Shown piece by piece: positions 15,493 to 24,270 of a DNA stretch of 64,000 bases. The position numbers and the translations under genes are program-made. The DNA is from Streptomyces ficellus. Lineage in GTDB: Bacteria; Actinomycetota; Actinomycetes; Streptomycetales; Streptomycetaceae. The notes under the pieces are model-generated. The model ran no database searches and had not been told where the DNA came from. It was given only the letters and a program-made list of their open reading frames with translations. The stretch is from assembly GCF_030406405.1 (NCBI RefSeq), contig NZ_JAUEPL010000039.1, positions 1 to 64,000 of the forward strand, given 5' to 3'. Positions within the stretch are counted from its first letter, which is position 1. Every line of letters begins with the position of its first letter.

Positions 15493-17520
15493 GTGATGCG
15501 TCCCATCGGACGGGAAGCGTGGGTTCCGCGCCGACTGCCGGGAAACGTCCGCCGGTTCCGCGTCGATTACCCGCGCCGGGGCCTCCAGGGGCCGCTCAGG
15601 TGGGCCCCGTCGTGGCGGCAGTTGCTCGGGCTCGCGCTGCTCGGTCTCGGCGCGCTCGCCGCGCTGGTCGGCTACGTCTACTCCACGGTGCACGTCACGG
15701 ACGTGAACGCCACCGCGCGGGCGGAGGCCAACGTCTACTACTGGGCGGACGGCACCCAGATGGTCAGTGTCGGGCCGGTCAACCGGCAGAACGTACCGCT
15801 GTCCGACATCCCGGCCTCACTCCAGAACGCCGTGATCGCCACCGAGAACGCCACCTTCTACACCGACCCCGGCTTCTCCGTGCGGGGCCTGGCCCGAGCC
15901 GTGGTCAACATGGCCCGCGGCCAGGAGGTGCAGAGCGGTTCGACCATCACGCAGCAGTACGTGAAGAACACGTATCTGACGCCGGAACAGACCCTGGACC
16001 GCAAGCTGCGCGAGCTGTGCCTGTCGGTCAAGCTGTCGAGGTCGCTGTCCAAGCAGGAGATCCTGCAGGGGTATCTCAACACCAGTTGGTTCGGCCGTAA
16101 CGCCTACGGGGTACAGGCCGCCGCCGTCGCGTACTACGGCATGGACGCCAAGGACCTCGACCCCGCCCGCAGCGCCCTGCTGGCCGCGCTGCTCAAGGGC
16201 GGGGAGCTGTACGACCCTTCGCTGAGCGAGGCGCACCACCGCCGGGCCGAGGCACGGTGGCGGTACGTCCTGGACCGCCAGGTGGAGCTCGGCTACCTGT
16301 CGAAGGCCGAGCGGGCGACGTACACCGTCTTCCCCGAGCCGCGCCCGGAGTCGGTGTCCACGAGTCTGTCCGGCCAGACCGGCTATCTGGTCGACGTGGC
16401 CAACAAGTACATCAAGAACCGCACCGGGCTGACCACCGAGGAACTGGGGCGCGGCGGTTACCGGATCCGTACCACCTTCGACAAGGCGGAGGTCGAGCGG
16501 CTGCGCGGGACGGTGGAGGAGGTCACGCGGGAGTCGCTGGACCCGGCGCGCCGCATCGCCGACCGGGAGGTCCAGATCGGCGCCGCGTCGATCCGGCCGG
16601 GCGACGGGGCGATCCTGGCGCTGTACGGGGGGTCCGACGCGACCGAGCACTTCACCAACAACGCCGACACGGCGGGCGTTCCGGTGGGTTCTGCCTTCAA
16701 GCCGTTCGTCCTGGCGGCGGCCCTCCAGCACGGTGTCCGGTCGGACGGGGTGGTGGCGCGGGGACTGCCGGTGACCTCCGGCAGCTTCTACGACGCGACC
16801 GGCGCGCTCACCTCCGGTCGGGCACCACGGCTGCTGCCGGAGCGGGCGGGCGTCGGCGCGGGCGGCTTCCGGTCCGGGGAGGCCGGGGCTCCGTCCGGGC
16901 TTCCCACGCTGCGCCAGGCGCTGGTCCGGGGCGACAACGGCGTCTACAGCCGGCTGGGTGAGGACGTGGGCCTGGAGAAGGTGCGTGACATGGCTGTCGG
17001 CTCCGGGCTGTTGCCGCTGAGCATGGCGTCTTTGGAGCCGTCCTTCTCCGTCGGTACGTCCACGCCGAGCGCGATCAGGATGGCGGGGGCGTACGCCACG
17101 TTCGCCGCGGACGGGCAGCAGAGCGACCCGTACTCGGTCACCGCGGTCAGCCATCTGGGCACGCCGCTGGAGGGGCTGGACCGGCCGTCGAGCCGGCAGG
17201 TTCTCGACCCGGAGGTGGCCCGTGAGGTGTCCGGGGCGCTGCGGGACGTGGCCGTGGACGCCATGGCCCCGGACGCCATCCGTGCCCTGTCCCCGGTCGC
17301 CGCGGGCCGCACGAGTGAGGAGGACCGGCTGCCCGCGTCCTGGTTCGTCGGCTACACCGACCGGTTGTCGACCGCCGTGACCGTCTTCCGCAGCAGGCCG
17401 GGAACGGACGGTCTCCTGCCGCTGAACGGCGTGGGCGGCAACGAGTCGGGCCGGGCCGACTTCCTGCCGCTGCGGGTGTGGTCGTCGTACATGACCACGG
17501 CGTCACGCGCTGCCGAGTAG
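15493..17520 (+). CDS. Class A penicillin-binding protein with degenerate transpeptidase motifs
   Basis: 675 residues. One transmembrane helix near residues 45-65, then a GT51 glycosyltransferase domain (ATENATFYTDPGF, GSTITQQYVKN) for peptidoglycan polymerisation, then a transpeptidase domain. Of the transpeptidase motifs, S-x-x-K is present as Ser400-Ala-Phe-Lys403, but S-x-N is replaced by Gly480-Asp-Asn482 and the KTGT box reads Arg606-Thr-Ser-Glu before the conserved SWFVGYTDRLSTAV. Crosslinking activity is therefore doubtful while chain polymerisation looks intact. GTG at 15493 or ATG at 15496 can start; a run of G 12 nt upstream can act as ribosome site. Confidence 0.85.
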   Translation: MMRPIGREAWVPRRLPGNVRRFRVDYPRRGLQGPLRWAPSWRQLLGLALLGLGALAALVGYVYSTVHVTDVNATARAEANVYYWADGTQMVSVGPVNRQNVPLSDIPASLQNAVIATENATFYTDPGFSVRGLARAVVNMARGQEVQSGSTITQQYVKNTYLTPEQTLDRKLRELCLSVKLSRSLSKQEILQGYLNTSWFGRNAYGVQAAAVAYYGMDAKDLDPARSALLAALLKGGELYDPSLSEAHHRRAEARWRYVLDRQVELGYLSKAERATYTVFPEPRPESVSTSLSGQTGYLVDVANKYIKNRTGLTTEELGRGGYRIRTTFDKAEVERLRGTVEEVTRESLDPARRIADREVQIGAASIRPGDGAILALYGGSDATEHFTNNADTAGVPVGSAFKPFVLAAALQHGVRSDGVVARGLPVTSGSFYDATGALTSGRAPRLLPERAGVGAGGFRSGEAGAPSGLPTLRQALVRGDNGVYSRLGEDVGLEKVRDMAVGSGLLPLSMASLEPSFSVGTSTPSAIRMAGAYATFAADGQQSDPYSVTAVSHLGTPLEGLDRPSSRQVLDPEVAREVSGALRDVAVDAMAPDAIRALSPVAAGRTSEEDRLPASWFVGYTDRLSTAVTVFRSRPGTDGLLPLNGVGGNESGRADFLPLRVWSSYMTTASRAAE

Positions 17521-17539
17521 ACGACGGGCGCGGCACGAA

Positions 17540-17570
17540 GAGGCCGGCGCCCGTCGTGGACGCCGGCCTC
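17540..17570. terminator. Bidirectional hairpin terminator
   Basis: Perfect 10-bp stem (GAGGCCGGCG / CGCCGGCCTC) with an 11-nt loop, placed between the convergent PBP gene and the sortase remnant. No T-run, as is usual in high-GC actinobacteria. Confidence 0.75.
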
Positions 17571-17587
17571 TCGGGTGGCCTCCCGTC

Positions 17588-17925
17588 CTAGCGGCTGCCG
17601 GTGAGCCTGGCGAACACCACCACGTTGTCCGAGTAGTAGCGCTGCGACTCGTCGTACTGGCCGCCACAGGTGATCAGCCGCAGCCCGGCATGATCGACGT
17701 TCTTGTAGACCTCGACGGTGGGGAATCGATTTCGATCTTCACGGTCAGCCGCCTGCCGTCCAGGCTGAGCATCACCGTGCCGTTGCCACCGGAGTCGTTC
17801 AGCTGGTCGAGGTCGATCTGGTACGCGGTCCCTTCGGCGGCGGCCGGGGAAGCGCCGGCCGCCGCGAGGCTGAGGGCGACGGGGAGGGCGATGAGTGAGA
17901 CAAGACGAGTGCGCTGGCTTATCAC
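17588..17925 (-). pseudogene. Deletion chimera: CHRD-type secreted protein N-terminus joined out of frame to a class E/F sortase C-terminus
   Basis: From the GTG at 17925 the reading frame gives a signal peptide and the opening of a streptomycete CHRD-domain protein (AYQIDLDQLNDSGGNGTVML, LTVKIEI). Near 17726-17733 (the ATCGATT region) similarity jumps into a different frame that encodes the last 40 residues of an actinobacterial sortase: FPTVEVYK, LRLITCGGQYDES with the catalytic Cys in TCGG, and YSDNVVVFARL. The CHRD frame itself stops at 17674. In other Streptomyces the two genes stand next to each other, so an internal deletion of roughly 1 kb best explains this. Neither product can be functional. 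Confidence 0.75.
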
Positions 17926-18169
17926 GATCGTTCGTTCCCTTTCCGGCCACCCCTCGGGGGAGGGCGGCCGCGGTCGTCGGCACGGCGCGTCATTCGGCGT
18001 GGTGGTTCGGTGGCCGGCCGCAGGTAGCCGGTAGTACGCGCCGTGCGGGCGCCGTGTTCAACGCGGGCCCGGCCCTGAATACGGCGATGCCCGGCCACGG
18101 GGTGCGCGCGTGGCCGGGCGGCGAGGCGGGCGGGCGGGCGGTGAGGCGATCGGGCGGGCGGCGGAGGGA

Positions 18170-19345
18170 TCAGAGGGCGTCGGCCATGCGCCGTACCGCT
18201 TCGGCGAGCAGTTCCGGAGAGGTCGCCAGGTTGAGGCGGACATGACCGGCGCCGCCGGTGCCGAAGGTCGGTCCGGAGCTGAGCGCCACCCGGCCCCGGT
18301 CGAGGAACGCGGCGGCCGGATCGTCACCAAGGCCGAGCGCCCGGCAGTCCAGCCAGGCCAGGTAGGTACCGTCCGCCGGCCGGTAACGGGCGCCGGGCAG
18401 GTGCGTGACGAGGGCTTCGGTGAGGAGGCGCCGGTTGTCGTCCAGGCCGTCCAGTACGGCGTCGAGCCACGCCCCGCCGTCCCTGAGGGCCGCGGTGTGG
18501 GCGATGACGCCGAGATGGCTGGGCCCGTGCCCCACCTCGGGTGGCATCGCCGCGAGGTCACCGGCGGCGGCGGGCCCGGCCACCGCGAGCGCGGCCTTGA
18601 GGCCGGCCAGGTTCCACGCCTTGGACGCCGACATCACTGAGAAGCCGCCCTCGGCGCCGGGCACGCTCAGGTACGGCACGAACCGGGCCGTACGGGAGAC
18701 GACCGGAGCGTGGATCTCGTCGGCGACGACCCGTACGCGATAGCGGTCGGCCAGCGCTGCCACGGCAGCCAGTTCGCCGGCGGTGTGCACCGTGCCGGTC
18801 GGGTTGTGCGGGCTGCACAGCAGGTACGCGGCGCGCCGGCCGCCCGCGACGGCCTGCCGGAACGCGTCCTCCAGGGCCGTCAGGTCGATGCGCAGTCGCG
18901 CGTCGAGGGGCGCCTCCACGATCCGCCGCCGCATATGCTCCACGAACTGGTAGAACGGCGTGTAGACGGGGCAGTTGACGACCACCGCGTCATCAGGGCC
19001 GGTGACCAGCTTCAGTATCTCGACGATGCCCAGCATCACGTCGGGCACCAACCGCGTACGCTCCACCGCCAGCGTCTCCCAGCCCCACCGCTCGCTCGCG
19101 AACGACGCGAGCGCTTCGGCGTAGGCCGTCCCGGCGGGGTAGCCGGTGTCGCCCCTCTCCACGGCCTCGGTGATGGCCCGGGCGACGGGCTCGGCCAGCG
19201 GCACGTCCATCTCCGCGACCCACAGCGGCAGTACGTCCTCGGGATACGCACGCCATTTCACGCTCGTACGGCGGCGAAGCTGCTCCAGGGTGAGCCGCCG
19301 GAGCGGATTGGGATGGTCGGGCGAGCCGTGCGCCAAGTCCTCCAT
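18170..19345 (-). CDS. MalY/PatB-type PLP-dependent aminotransferase / C-S lyase
   Basis: 391 residues, fold-type I PLP enzyme. Visible landmarks: LPLWVAEMDVPLAEPV (MalY/PatB signature), GDTGYPAGTAYAEAL, NCPVYTPFYQFVE, CSPHNPTGTVH, VVADEIHAPVV (cofactor Asp) and SASKAWNLAGLKAAL with the Schiff-base lysine. The subfamily splits cystathionine and other C-S bonds or transaminates. ATG at 19345 begins conserved sequence; a longer in-frame reading to 19600 runs through a tandem DNA repeat and is rejected. Flanked by decayed genes. Confidence 0.9.
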   Translation of the reverse strand: MEDLAHGSPDHPNPLRRLTLEQLRRRTSVKWRAYPEDVLPLWVAEMDVPLAEPVARAITEAVERGDTGYPAGTAYAEALASFASERWGWETLAVERTRLVPDVMLGIVEILKLVTGPDDAVVVNCPVYTPFYQFVEHMRRRIVEAPLDARLRIDLTALEDAFRQAVAGGRRAAYLLCSPHNPTGTVHTAGELAAVAALADRYRVRVVADEIHAPVVSRTARFVPYLSVPGAEGGFSVMSASKAWNLAGLKAALAVAGPAAAGDLAAMPPEVGHGPSHLGVIAHTAALRDGGAWLDAVLDGLDDNRRLLTEALVTHLPGARYRPADGTYLAWLDCRALGLGDDPAAAFLDRGRVALSSGPTFGTGGAGHVRLNLATSPELLAEAVRRMADAL

Positions 19346-19404
19346 GCCCGGTGATTTTAGGCGACGGCCCTCAATGGAGCCGGCTGCCGGGCATGGCTCC
19401 ACCA

Positions 19405-19444
19405 GGGTCGTCCGGGGTCGTCCGGGGTCGTCCGGGGTCGTCCG
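19405..19444. repeat. Tandem 10-bp repeat, four copies
   Basis: Four perfect copies of gggtcgtccg in the leader region just upstream of the aminotransferase start. Such short arrays vary by slippage. Confidence 0.9.
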
Positions 19445-19526
19445 AAAGCGCCGCGGCGTCACTCGTGCCGGTGGTCCGGCCGCGTGCCGTCGCCGGATAA
19501 CGGCTGCCGTGCGCCAGAGTGGGTGG

Positions 19527-19736
19527 GTGCGCCGGATCGCACCCTTCGCTCTCGCCGTCCTCCTCGGAGCCACGGGATGCGTGTCTGTACCACGTATCAT
19601 CGCCGCGTCGCCTCAGCCGAAGCAGTTGGCGTCGCCGGCGGGCGATCCGGCGCCCTTTCCCCGTACCCCCGTTGATCACAGCCCGCCCGGGCCCGGCCCG
19701 CCCTTCAGCCGCTCGATGTCCGAGGGGCGCACCTGA
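19527..19736 (+). pseudogene. Small lipoprotein, probably truncated
   Basis: Starts MRRIAPFALAVLLGATGCVS (GTG at 19527), a clear lipoprotein signal with Cys18, a type of very short lipoprotein common in Streptomyces. After about 30 residues the reading frame runs into the antisense of the convergent MFS exporter and ends there in a Pro-rich tail, overlapping that gene by 61 bp. The tail is likely accidental and the original C-terminus lost. An alternative GTG lies at 19509. Confidence 0.4.
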
Positions 19737-21223
19737 ATCACCAACAGGGCGATGAGCGCGGCGACGACGGCGAGGATCGCGGCCACGATGAACGCCGCGG
19801 AGACGCCGGACGTCAGTATCTCGTCGGCCCAGGGCGGCGGCAGCTCTCCGCTCCGCAGGAACCGCAGACGCTCCGCCGGGGTCGCCTGGGCCAGGAAGCC
19901 CGGCACCTGCCTCTCCGCCTCCCTCGCACTCGCCGTTCCGAACACCGTGACCAGGATGGACAGTCCGAGCGAGCCGCCGACCTGCTGGGTGGCGTTGAGG
20001 AGGCCGGACGCCGCGCCGGTTTCATGGCGGGGAACGTGGGAGAGCGCCATCAGGGTGAGGGAGACGAACTGCATCCCCATGCCGAAGCCGAAGACGAGCA
20101 TGGGCCCCAGCACACTGCCCAGGTACGTGGAGTGCACATCGGTGAGTGTGAGCCAGGCCAGGCCCGCCGCCGCGAGCAGCGCTCCCGTGACCATGAACGG
20201 CTTCGGCCCGAAGGTGGGCAGGAGTTGCGAGGCGAGCCCCGCGCCGATCGCGATGATGGCGCTGACCGGCAGGAACGCCAGGCCGGCCGCCAGCGGGCTG
20301 AAGTCGAGGACGTTCTGCACGAACAGTGTCAGGAAGAAGAACATCCCGAACATCGCGGCCGCGAGGCTGAGCATGATCCCGTAGGTGCCCGACCGGTTGC
20401 GGTCCGCGAACATGCGCAGAGGGGTGCTCGGCTGTCGTGAGCGCCGTTCCACCAGGACGAACACCGCCAGGATCACCACCGCCGCGACGAAGGACGCCAC
20501 GGTCAGCGCGTCGCCCCAGCCGTCCTGCGCGGCGCGGATGAACCCGTAGACGAGCACGACCATGCCGAGGGTGGAGGTCAGCGCCCCGGTGACGTCGAAG
20601 TTCCCGGGCCGGCGCTCGGACTCCTTGATCCAGCGGGGCGTGGCGAGGGCGATCAGCAGCCCGATCGGCACGTTGACGAAGAGCACCCAGCGCCAGTCGA
20701 GCCATTCGACGAGCATGCCGCCCGCGAGCAGCCCGATCGCGCTGCCGCCCGCGGAGACCGCCGCGAAGACGCCGAACGCGCGGTTGCGCTCGGGGCCCTC
20801 CTGGAACGTCGTGCTGATCAGGGCGAGGGCCGTCGGCGAGGCGATGGCGCCGCCGACGCCCTGGAGCGCGCGGGCGGCGAGGAGTTGCCCGGGGTTCTGC
20901 GCCAGTCCGCCGAGCAACGAGGCGAGGACGAACAGCAGGATTCCGAAGACGAACACCCTCCGGCGGCCGAGGATGTCGCCCGCGCGGCCGCCGAGCAGCA
21001 GCAGACCGCCGAAGGTGAGCGTATAGGCGTTGACCACCCAGGAGAGGTTGGTGGTCGAGAAGCGCAGCGCGCTCTGGATGTGCGGGAGGGCGATGTTCAC
21101 GATGGTGATGTCGAGGACCACCATCAGCTGGCACGAGGCGATGACCAGCAGGGCCATCCCGTTGCCGCCGCCGCGCCGGGGGGTGGCGGTCCTCGGTGTG
21201 GGGGTCGGCCGGGGTGCGGTCAC
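19676..21223 (-). CDS. MFS exporter, DHA2 (EmrB/QacA) family
   Basis: 515 residues with about 14 membrane segments. Family signatures: LDITIVNIALPHI in helix 1, GRAGDILGRRRVFVFG (motif A loop), LQGVGGAIASPTALALIS (motif C region) and GFGMGMQFVSLTLMAL in the second half. Proton-driven drug or metabolite exporters. GTG at 21223 with GAGAGG 7 nt upstream. No TetR regulator is adjacent, which is unusual for this family; the gene upstream is a decayed VOC gene. Substrate unknown. Confidence 0.92.
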   Translation of the reverse strand: MTAPRPTPTPRTATPRRGGGNGMALLVIASCQLMVVLDITIVNIALPHIQSALRFSTTNLSWVVNAYTLTFGGLLLLGGRAGDILGRRRVFVFGILLFVLASLLGGLAQNPGQLLAARALQGVGGAIASPTALALISTTFQEGPERNRAFGVFAAVSAGGSAIGLLAGGMLVEWLDWRWVLFVNVPIGLLIALATPRWIKESERRPGNFDVTGALTSTLGMVVLVYGFIRAAQDGWGDALTVASFVAAVVILAVFVLVERRSRQPSTPLRMFADRNRSGTYGIMLSLAAAMFGMFFFLTLFVQNVLDFSPLAAGLAFLPVSAIIAIGAGLASQLLPTFGPKPFMVTGALLAAAGLAWLTLTDVHSTYLGSVLGPMLVFGFGMGMQFVSLTLMALSHVPRHETGAASGLLNATQQVGGSLGLSILVTVFGTASAREAERQVPGFLAQATPAERLRFLRSGELPPPWADEILTSGVSAAFIVAAILAVVAALIALLVIQVRPSDIERLKGGPGPGGL

Positions 21224-21340
21224 GTCGGGGACCTCTCGCCGGAGGGTCAGCGGACGGCTCCGGCGCGTCGGCGGGCGCTGCGCCGGGCGCGTCGGTCCAC
21301 TGTTCGACGGTAAGTCCGGGACGTGGCCGGGACCAGTCGA

Positions 21341-21639
21341 TCAAGGGCATACGCTTCGCGGGCCCGTCAGTGGCGTCCGGTGGCCCACGCGTGGCCGGTC
21401 ACCGTCGGGACGCGCGGCTCGATCGCGCGCCCACGGGGCGTCCTCCGGCTCCACGCCGAACTCGGCGGCGAGGGCGTCGACATCGCGTACGCGGAGGTAC
21501 ACCAGCGCGTCGTGGCGGGCACCGCGCTTGTCGTGGACAGGGTCAACCGCGCCCTGCCGCGGGCGACTTCGACGAACGCGGGGAGGCCGGGTTCGAAGCG
21601 GGGCTCCCGCTGCCGGCGTCCGCAGCCGCCCCGGGGCGG
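21341..21639 (-). pseudogene. Frameshifted VOC/glyoxalase-family gene
   Basis: Two frames together give a VOC-family protein: FEPGLPAFVEVARGRARL in one frame, then, after a shift near 21535-21545, DALVYLRVRDVDALAAEFGV and APWARDRAARPDGDRPRVG (the usual ending is REIELRDPDGNRLRVG) in another. No start codon is in place; the remnant begins right at the stop of the next gene upstream. It could once have been a small antibiotic-binding or dioxygenase-type protein. Confidence 0.6.
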
Positions 21640-22011
21640 TCACATGAGGTGGACGATGCGGCGTGGCGCGAACAGATGGCGGGCGCGGTGTTCGCGGCCG
21701 AGCTCTTCCGTCATGGCGGCGGACTGCCCCAGTCGCCTGTCGAGGGCCGCCCGGTCCTGGTAGTCGGCGCACCTCGTGCAGTCGTCGCTGTAGGGCGGTA
21801 CGTGGGCGAGGTGTTCGGCCACGATGTGCTGGGCCAGCCGGATCTGCGCCGGTACCGAGCCGTTGGAGCCGTTGTCCACGCCGTTGCGGGGCGGCGGTTC
21901 GTCCGCAATCGCCTTCATCACCGTGTACGTCTCGACGCAGCCCTCGCATCCCCACATCCAGGCGGGCGGGATGGGCCAGTCGTCCTCGCTTCCGCGCGGG
22001 TCGTCGTCCAT
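21640..22011 (-). CDS. Conserved hypothetical protein with Cys/His motifs
   Basis: 123 residues, acidic N-terminus (MDDDPRGSEDDWPIPP). Contains WGCEGC and DDCTRCADYQDRAALDRRL plus a central helical part (AQIRLAQHIVAEHLAHVPPY), so two Cys pairs could bind a metal. ATG at 22011 is the first credible start. I know similar short proteins in Streptomyces but no function. Confidence 0.65.
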   Translation of the reverse strand: MDDDPRGSEDDWPIPPAWMWGCEGCVETYTVMKAIADEPPPRNGVDNGSNGSVPAQIRLAQHIVAEHLAHVPPYSDDCTRCADYQDRAALDRRLGQSAAMTEELGREHRARHLFAPRRIVHLM

Positions 22012-22088
22012 GGCGGCACCGTAGCGGCGCCGGGGTCTGCGCCGAGTGGGATCGACGGTTTCCGCCCACCGAAAGGCCGGATCGTGGT

Positions 22089-22104
22089 GTCGTGGTCCCA
22101 CGAC
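22089..22104. terminator. Small hairpin downstream of the DUF3048 lipoprotein gene
   Basis: GTCGTGG-tc-CCACGAC, 7-bp perfect stem with a 2-nt tip, 35 bp past the DUF3048 stop and upstream of the next gene on the same strand. It could be a terminator or an operator. Confidence 0.4.
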
Positions 22105-22138
22105 GCCACGACGTGACCGCCAGAGGCGTGAGCGGGGG

Positions 22139-23131
22139 TCAACGGGCTGTCAGGACGACCCAGACCTGGCCGGGGGCGAAGTTGAGGGGCTGTCCGGAGG
22201 GGGTGGTGAAGGTGGTGCCGCCGTCCGCCGCGGGCCGGCTCCACCTGGCCTCGTGGCTCTTGCCGTCGCGCAGTACGAGCGCGGTGCCGGAGCCCACGGT
22301 CTCCGTGTACGGGGAGACGTTGCCGCCCCGGTCCTGGAACCTGGAGGGCCGCACCTCGACCTTCTGCACCACGACGGTCGGGGCCCCCAGCCGTCCGTCG
22401 TCCGTGGTCCGCGCGGGCGCTCCGTCCATGGCCACCAGCCACCGCTTGTCGCTGTCCGACCAGGTGAAGGTGAAGCGTGCCGCCGGGAAGCGCACGGTGT
22501 GCTCGTTCACCTGCGTGCCCCCCGCCGGAGCGGCGCCGAAGCGGAAGCCGATGTCCTTGGAGTCGTCCGCGTCCGGTGCGGCGGCCAGGGCCCGTTCGGG
22601 GCGGAGGTACAGGTTGTGCGGTGCCGGGCGGTCCCGGTCCCGGACGTACGCCCCGGGGGCCTTCTCGGGCGGCAGGGGGAACAATGGAGCCGCGTTGATC
22701 AGAGGCTTCAGCTTCGACTGGACGCCCGAGTAGGCGAGGGCGGGGCGGCCGAACTGGCGCAGCAGCTCCAGGTCGGATTCGCGTGCGCTGCGCACCGGCC
22801 CCACACTCGCGGGCCGCTGCGACGAGAAGACGGCGAGGAGCCGGCTCTGTCCTGCCTCGACCTGCTCGACGTAGACGATGTCCGCCGCGTCGAGGCCGGT
22901 GTGCGGCCGCGCCGGACGGACGTTGTCGATCTTGACGGCGAGCACCGGGGCGGGGTCGGCGGGCAGTCCGGTGAAGGGCGACACGCCGGCACGGGCCGGG
23001 CTGGTCGGGCTGGTCGGCGGTCGGCGGTCGGGCTCGGAGCCCGAGCATCCGAAGAGGCCGGCGGCCATGGCGGCGGACGCCACCGCGGCGACGACCGCGC
23101 CGGCCGGTCCCGATCTGCGTCTTCCACTCAT
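22139..23131 (-). CDS. DUF3048 (YerB-type) lipoprotein
   Basis: 330 residues. Signal peptide with lipobox GLFGC (Cys29) and a Pro/Thr spacer, then the two DUF3048 halves: FTGLPADPAPVLAVKIDN, RPHTGLDAADIVYVEQVEAG, SVGPVRSARESDLELL and, in the C-terminal part, VWVVLTAR at the end. The family is found on the outside of Gram-positive cells; its role is unknown. ATG at 23131 has GGGAGC upstream. Confidence 0.88.
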   Translation of the reverse strand: MSGRRRSGPAGAVVAAVASAAMAAGLFGCSGSEPDRRPPTSPTSPARAGVSPFTGLPADPAPVLAVKIDNVRPARPHTGLDAADIVYVEQVEAGQSRLLAVFSSQRPASVGPVRSARESDLELLRQFGRPALAYSGVQSKLKPLINAAPLFPLPPEKAPGAYVRDRDRPAPHNLYLRPERALAAAPDADDSKDIGFRFGAAPAGGTQVNEHTVRFPAARFTFTWSDSDKRWLVAMDGAPARTTDDGRLGAPTVVVQKVEVRPSRFQDRGGNVSPYTETVGSGTALVLRDGKSHEARWSRPAADGGTTFTTPSGQPLNFAPGQVWVVLTAR

Positions 23132-23245
23132 CGGCCCAGCTCCCTGCCTCAAGTGGACCACGAAAAGCGGCGCCGAAACAGAGGCGGAAACGGGTCAATG
23201 ACGGCCGGCGGTCCGCCGCTCACGCAGGGCCGGGGCAGCCGTATG

Positions 23246-23749
23246 TCAGCTCATCGCCCCGGCGCTCCAGAGGGAGTACGCGACGACACCGGCCACGCAC
23301 AGCAGCACCACCCAGGAACCGAGGCTCGTGTGCCGCCCTTTTCCCTGTCGCCCCTCCCTCTGCTGCCCCTTCCCCTGTCGCCCCTGACCCTTGCTCCCGG
23401 ATCCGCGGGCCTTCCGCGGGCGCCGGGGCGCCGACACCCCCGCGCTCCCGGCGGTGGCGTCGGCGGCGGTCTCGGCGAGCAGGCGCCGGCACGCCGCGGC
23501 CAGCTCGGTCGTACCGGCGGTAAGCGGCACGATCGTCTCGGACCGCGCCGGGGCGGTGGTTCCGCCGTCGAGGATGCGGCCCGCCCGGATCAGGACCTCG
23601 TCGCGGCCGGCCGAGGGCGCCAGGCTGATCCAGCGCTTGACGTGCTCGCCACGGATGACCACGCCCCCGGAACGCTCCCGGTAGACGGTGTGCTCCCGCC
23701 ACAGCACGCCCGCCAACTCGCCCGCAGCCTCCCGCAGTTGCGCACTCAT
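23246..23749 (-). CDS. Hypothetical protein with basic linker and C-terminal membrane anchor
   Basis: 167 residues. Residues 1-95 are a soluble domain (LAGVLWREHTVYRERSGGVV, RWISLAPSAGRDEVLIRAG), 100-145 a Lys/Gly/Gln-rich linker with repeats of GQGRQGKG, and 147-163 one hydrophobic helix (VVLLCVAGVVAYSLW), so the protein may be tail-anchored with the N-terminal domain in the cytoplasm. ATG at 23749 follows a GGAGGGGG run. Family not recognised. Confidence 0.65.
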   Translation of the reverse strand: MSAQLREAAGELAGVLWREHTVYRERSGGVVIRGEHVKRWISLAPSAGRDEVLIRAGRILDGGTTAPARSETIVPLTAGTTELAAACRRLLAETAADATAGSAGVSAPRRPRKARGSGSKGQGRQGKGQQREGRQGKGRHTSLGSWVVLLCVAGVVAYSLWSAGAMS

Positions 23750-23958
23750 GCGCCGCCCCCTCCTCCGTACGCCGATTGAAACAAGCACCGCACTCTAACG
23801 TCAGGTACACACCAAGCACGACGCCGGGGGGCGTGCCCGTGCATCGGGAGACCGCGGCGGCCGTGGTGCACGCCGCCGACCACGTCGATCCCGCCGAGCG
23901 CCCCCCGGCCCGGACACCCGCCGTTTCCCCTGTTCGGCTGACCCCGGGCCCGCGCGGC

Positions 23959-24270
23959 TCACACGTCGTGGCCCTGGGCGGCGAGCCATCGGTGGACGGC
24001 CGTCTTGTCGGCGACGCTGATGCGTACGGGACCGCCCGGGGCCGGCCCCTCGTCCTTGTTGAAGCCGGTGTCGGTGACCCGGGCGGTGACCCAGTCGGCC
24101 AGTTCCCGGGCGGCGTCGGCGGACAGGCTGCGCCGCTCCCAGCCCTGCCGGGCCTCCTGCGCGGCGCGCGCGTCGTGCCGTGCCGCCTCCTCCAGCCATA
24201 CCGGTACGAGGCGTTCGACGACCTGCTCGTCCGCCGGGGAGCCGGAGTGTGCGTCTGCGGATTGGTTCAT
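23959..24270 (-). CDS. Hypothetical protein, small and mostly helical
   Basis: 103 residues. Contains EQVVERLVPVWLEEAARHD, LSADAARELADWVTARV and a C-terminal ADKTAVHRWLAAQGHDV. No transmembrane segment. ATG at 24270 is supported by the loss of sensible sequence upstream. No known family. Confidence 0.6.
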   Translation of the reverse strand: MNQSADAHSGSPADEQVVERLVPVWLEEAARHDARAAQEARQGWERRSLSADAARELADWVTARVTDTGFNKDEGPAPGGPVRISVADKTAVHRWLAAQGHDV

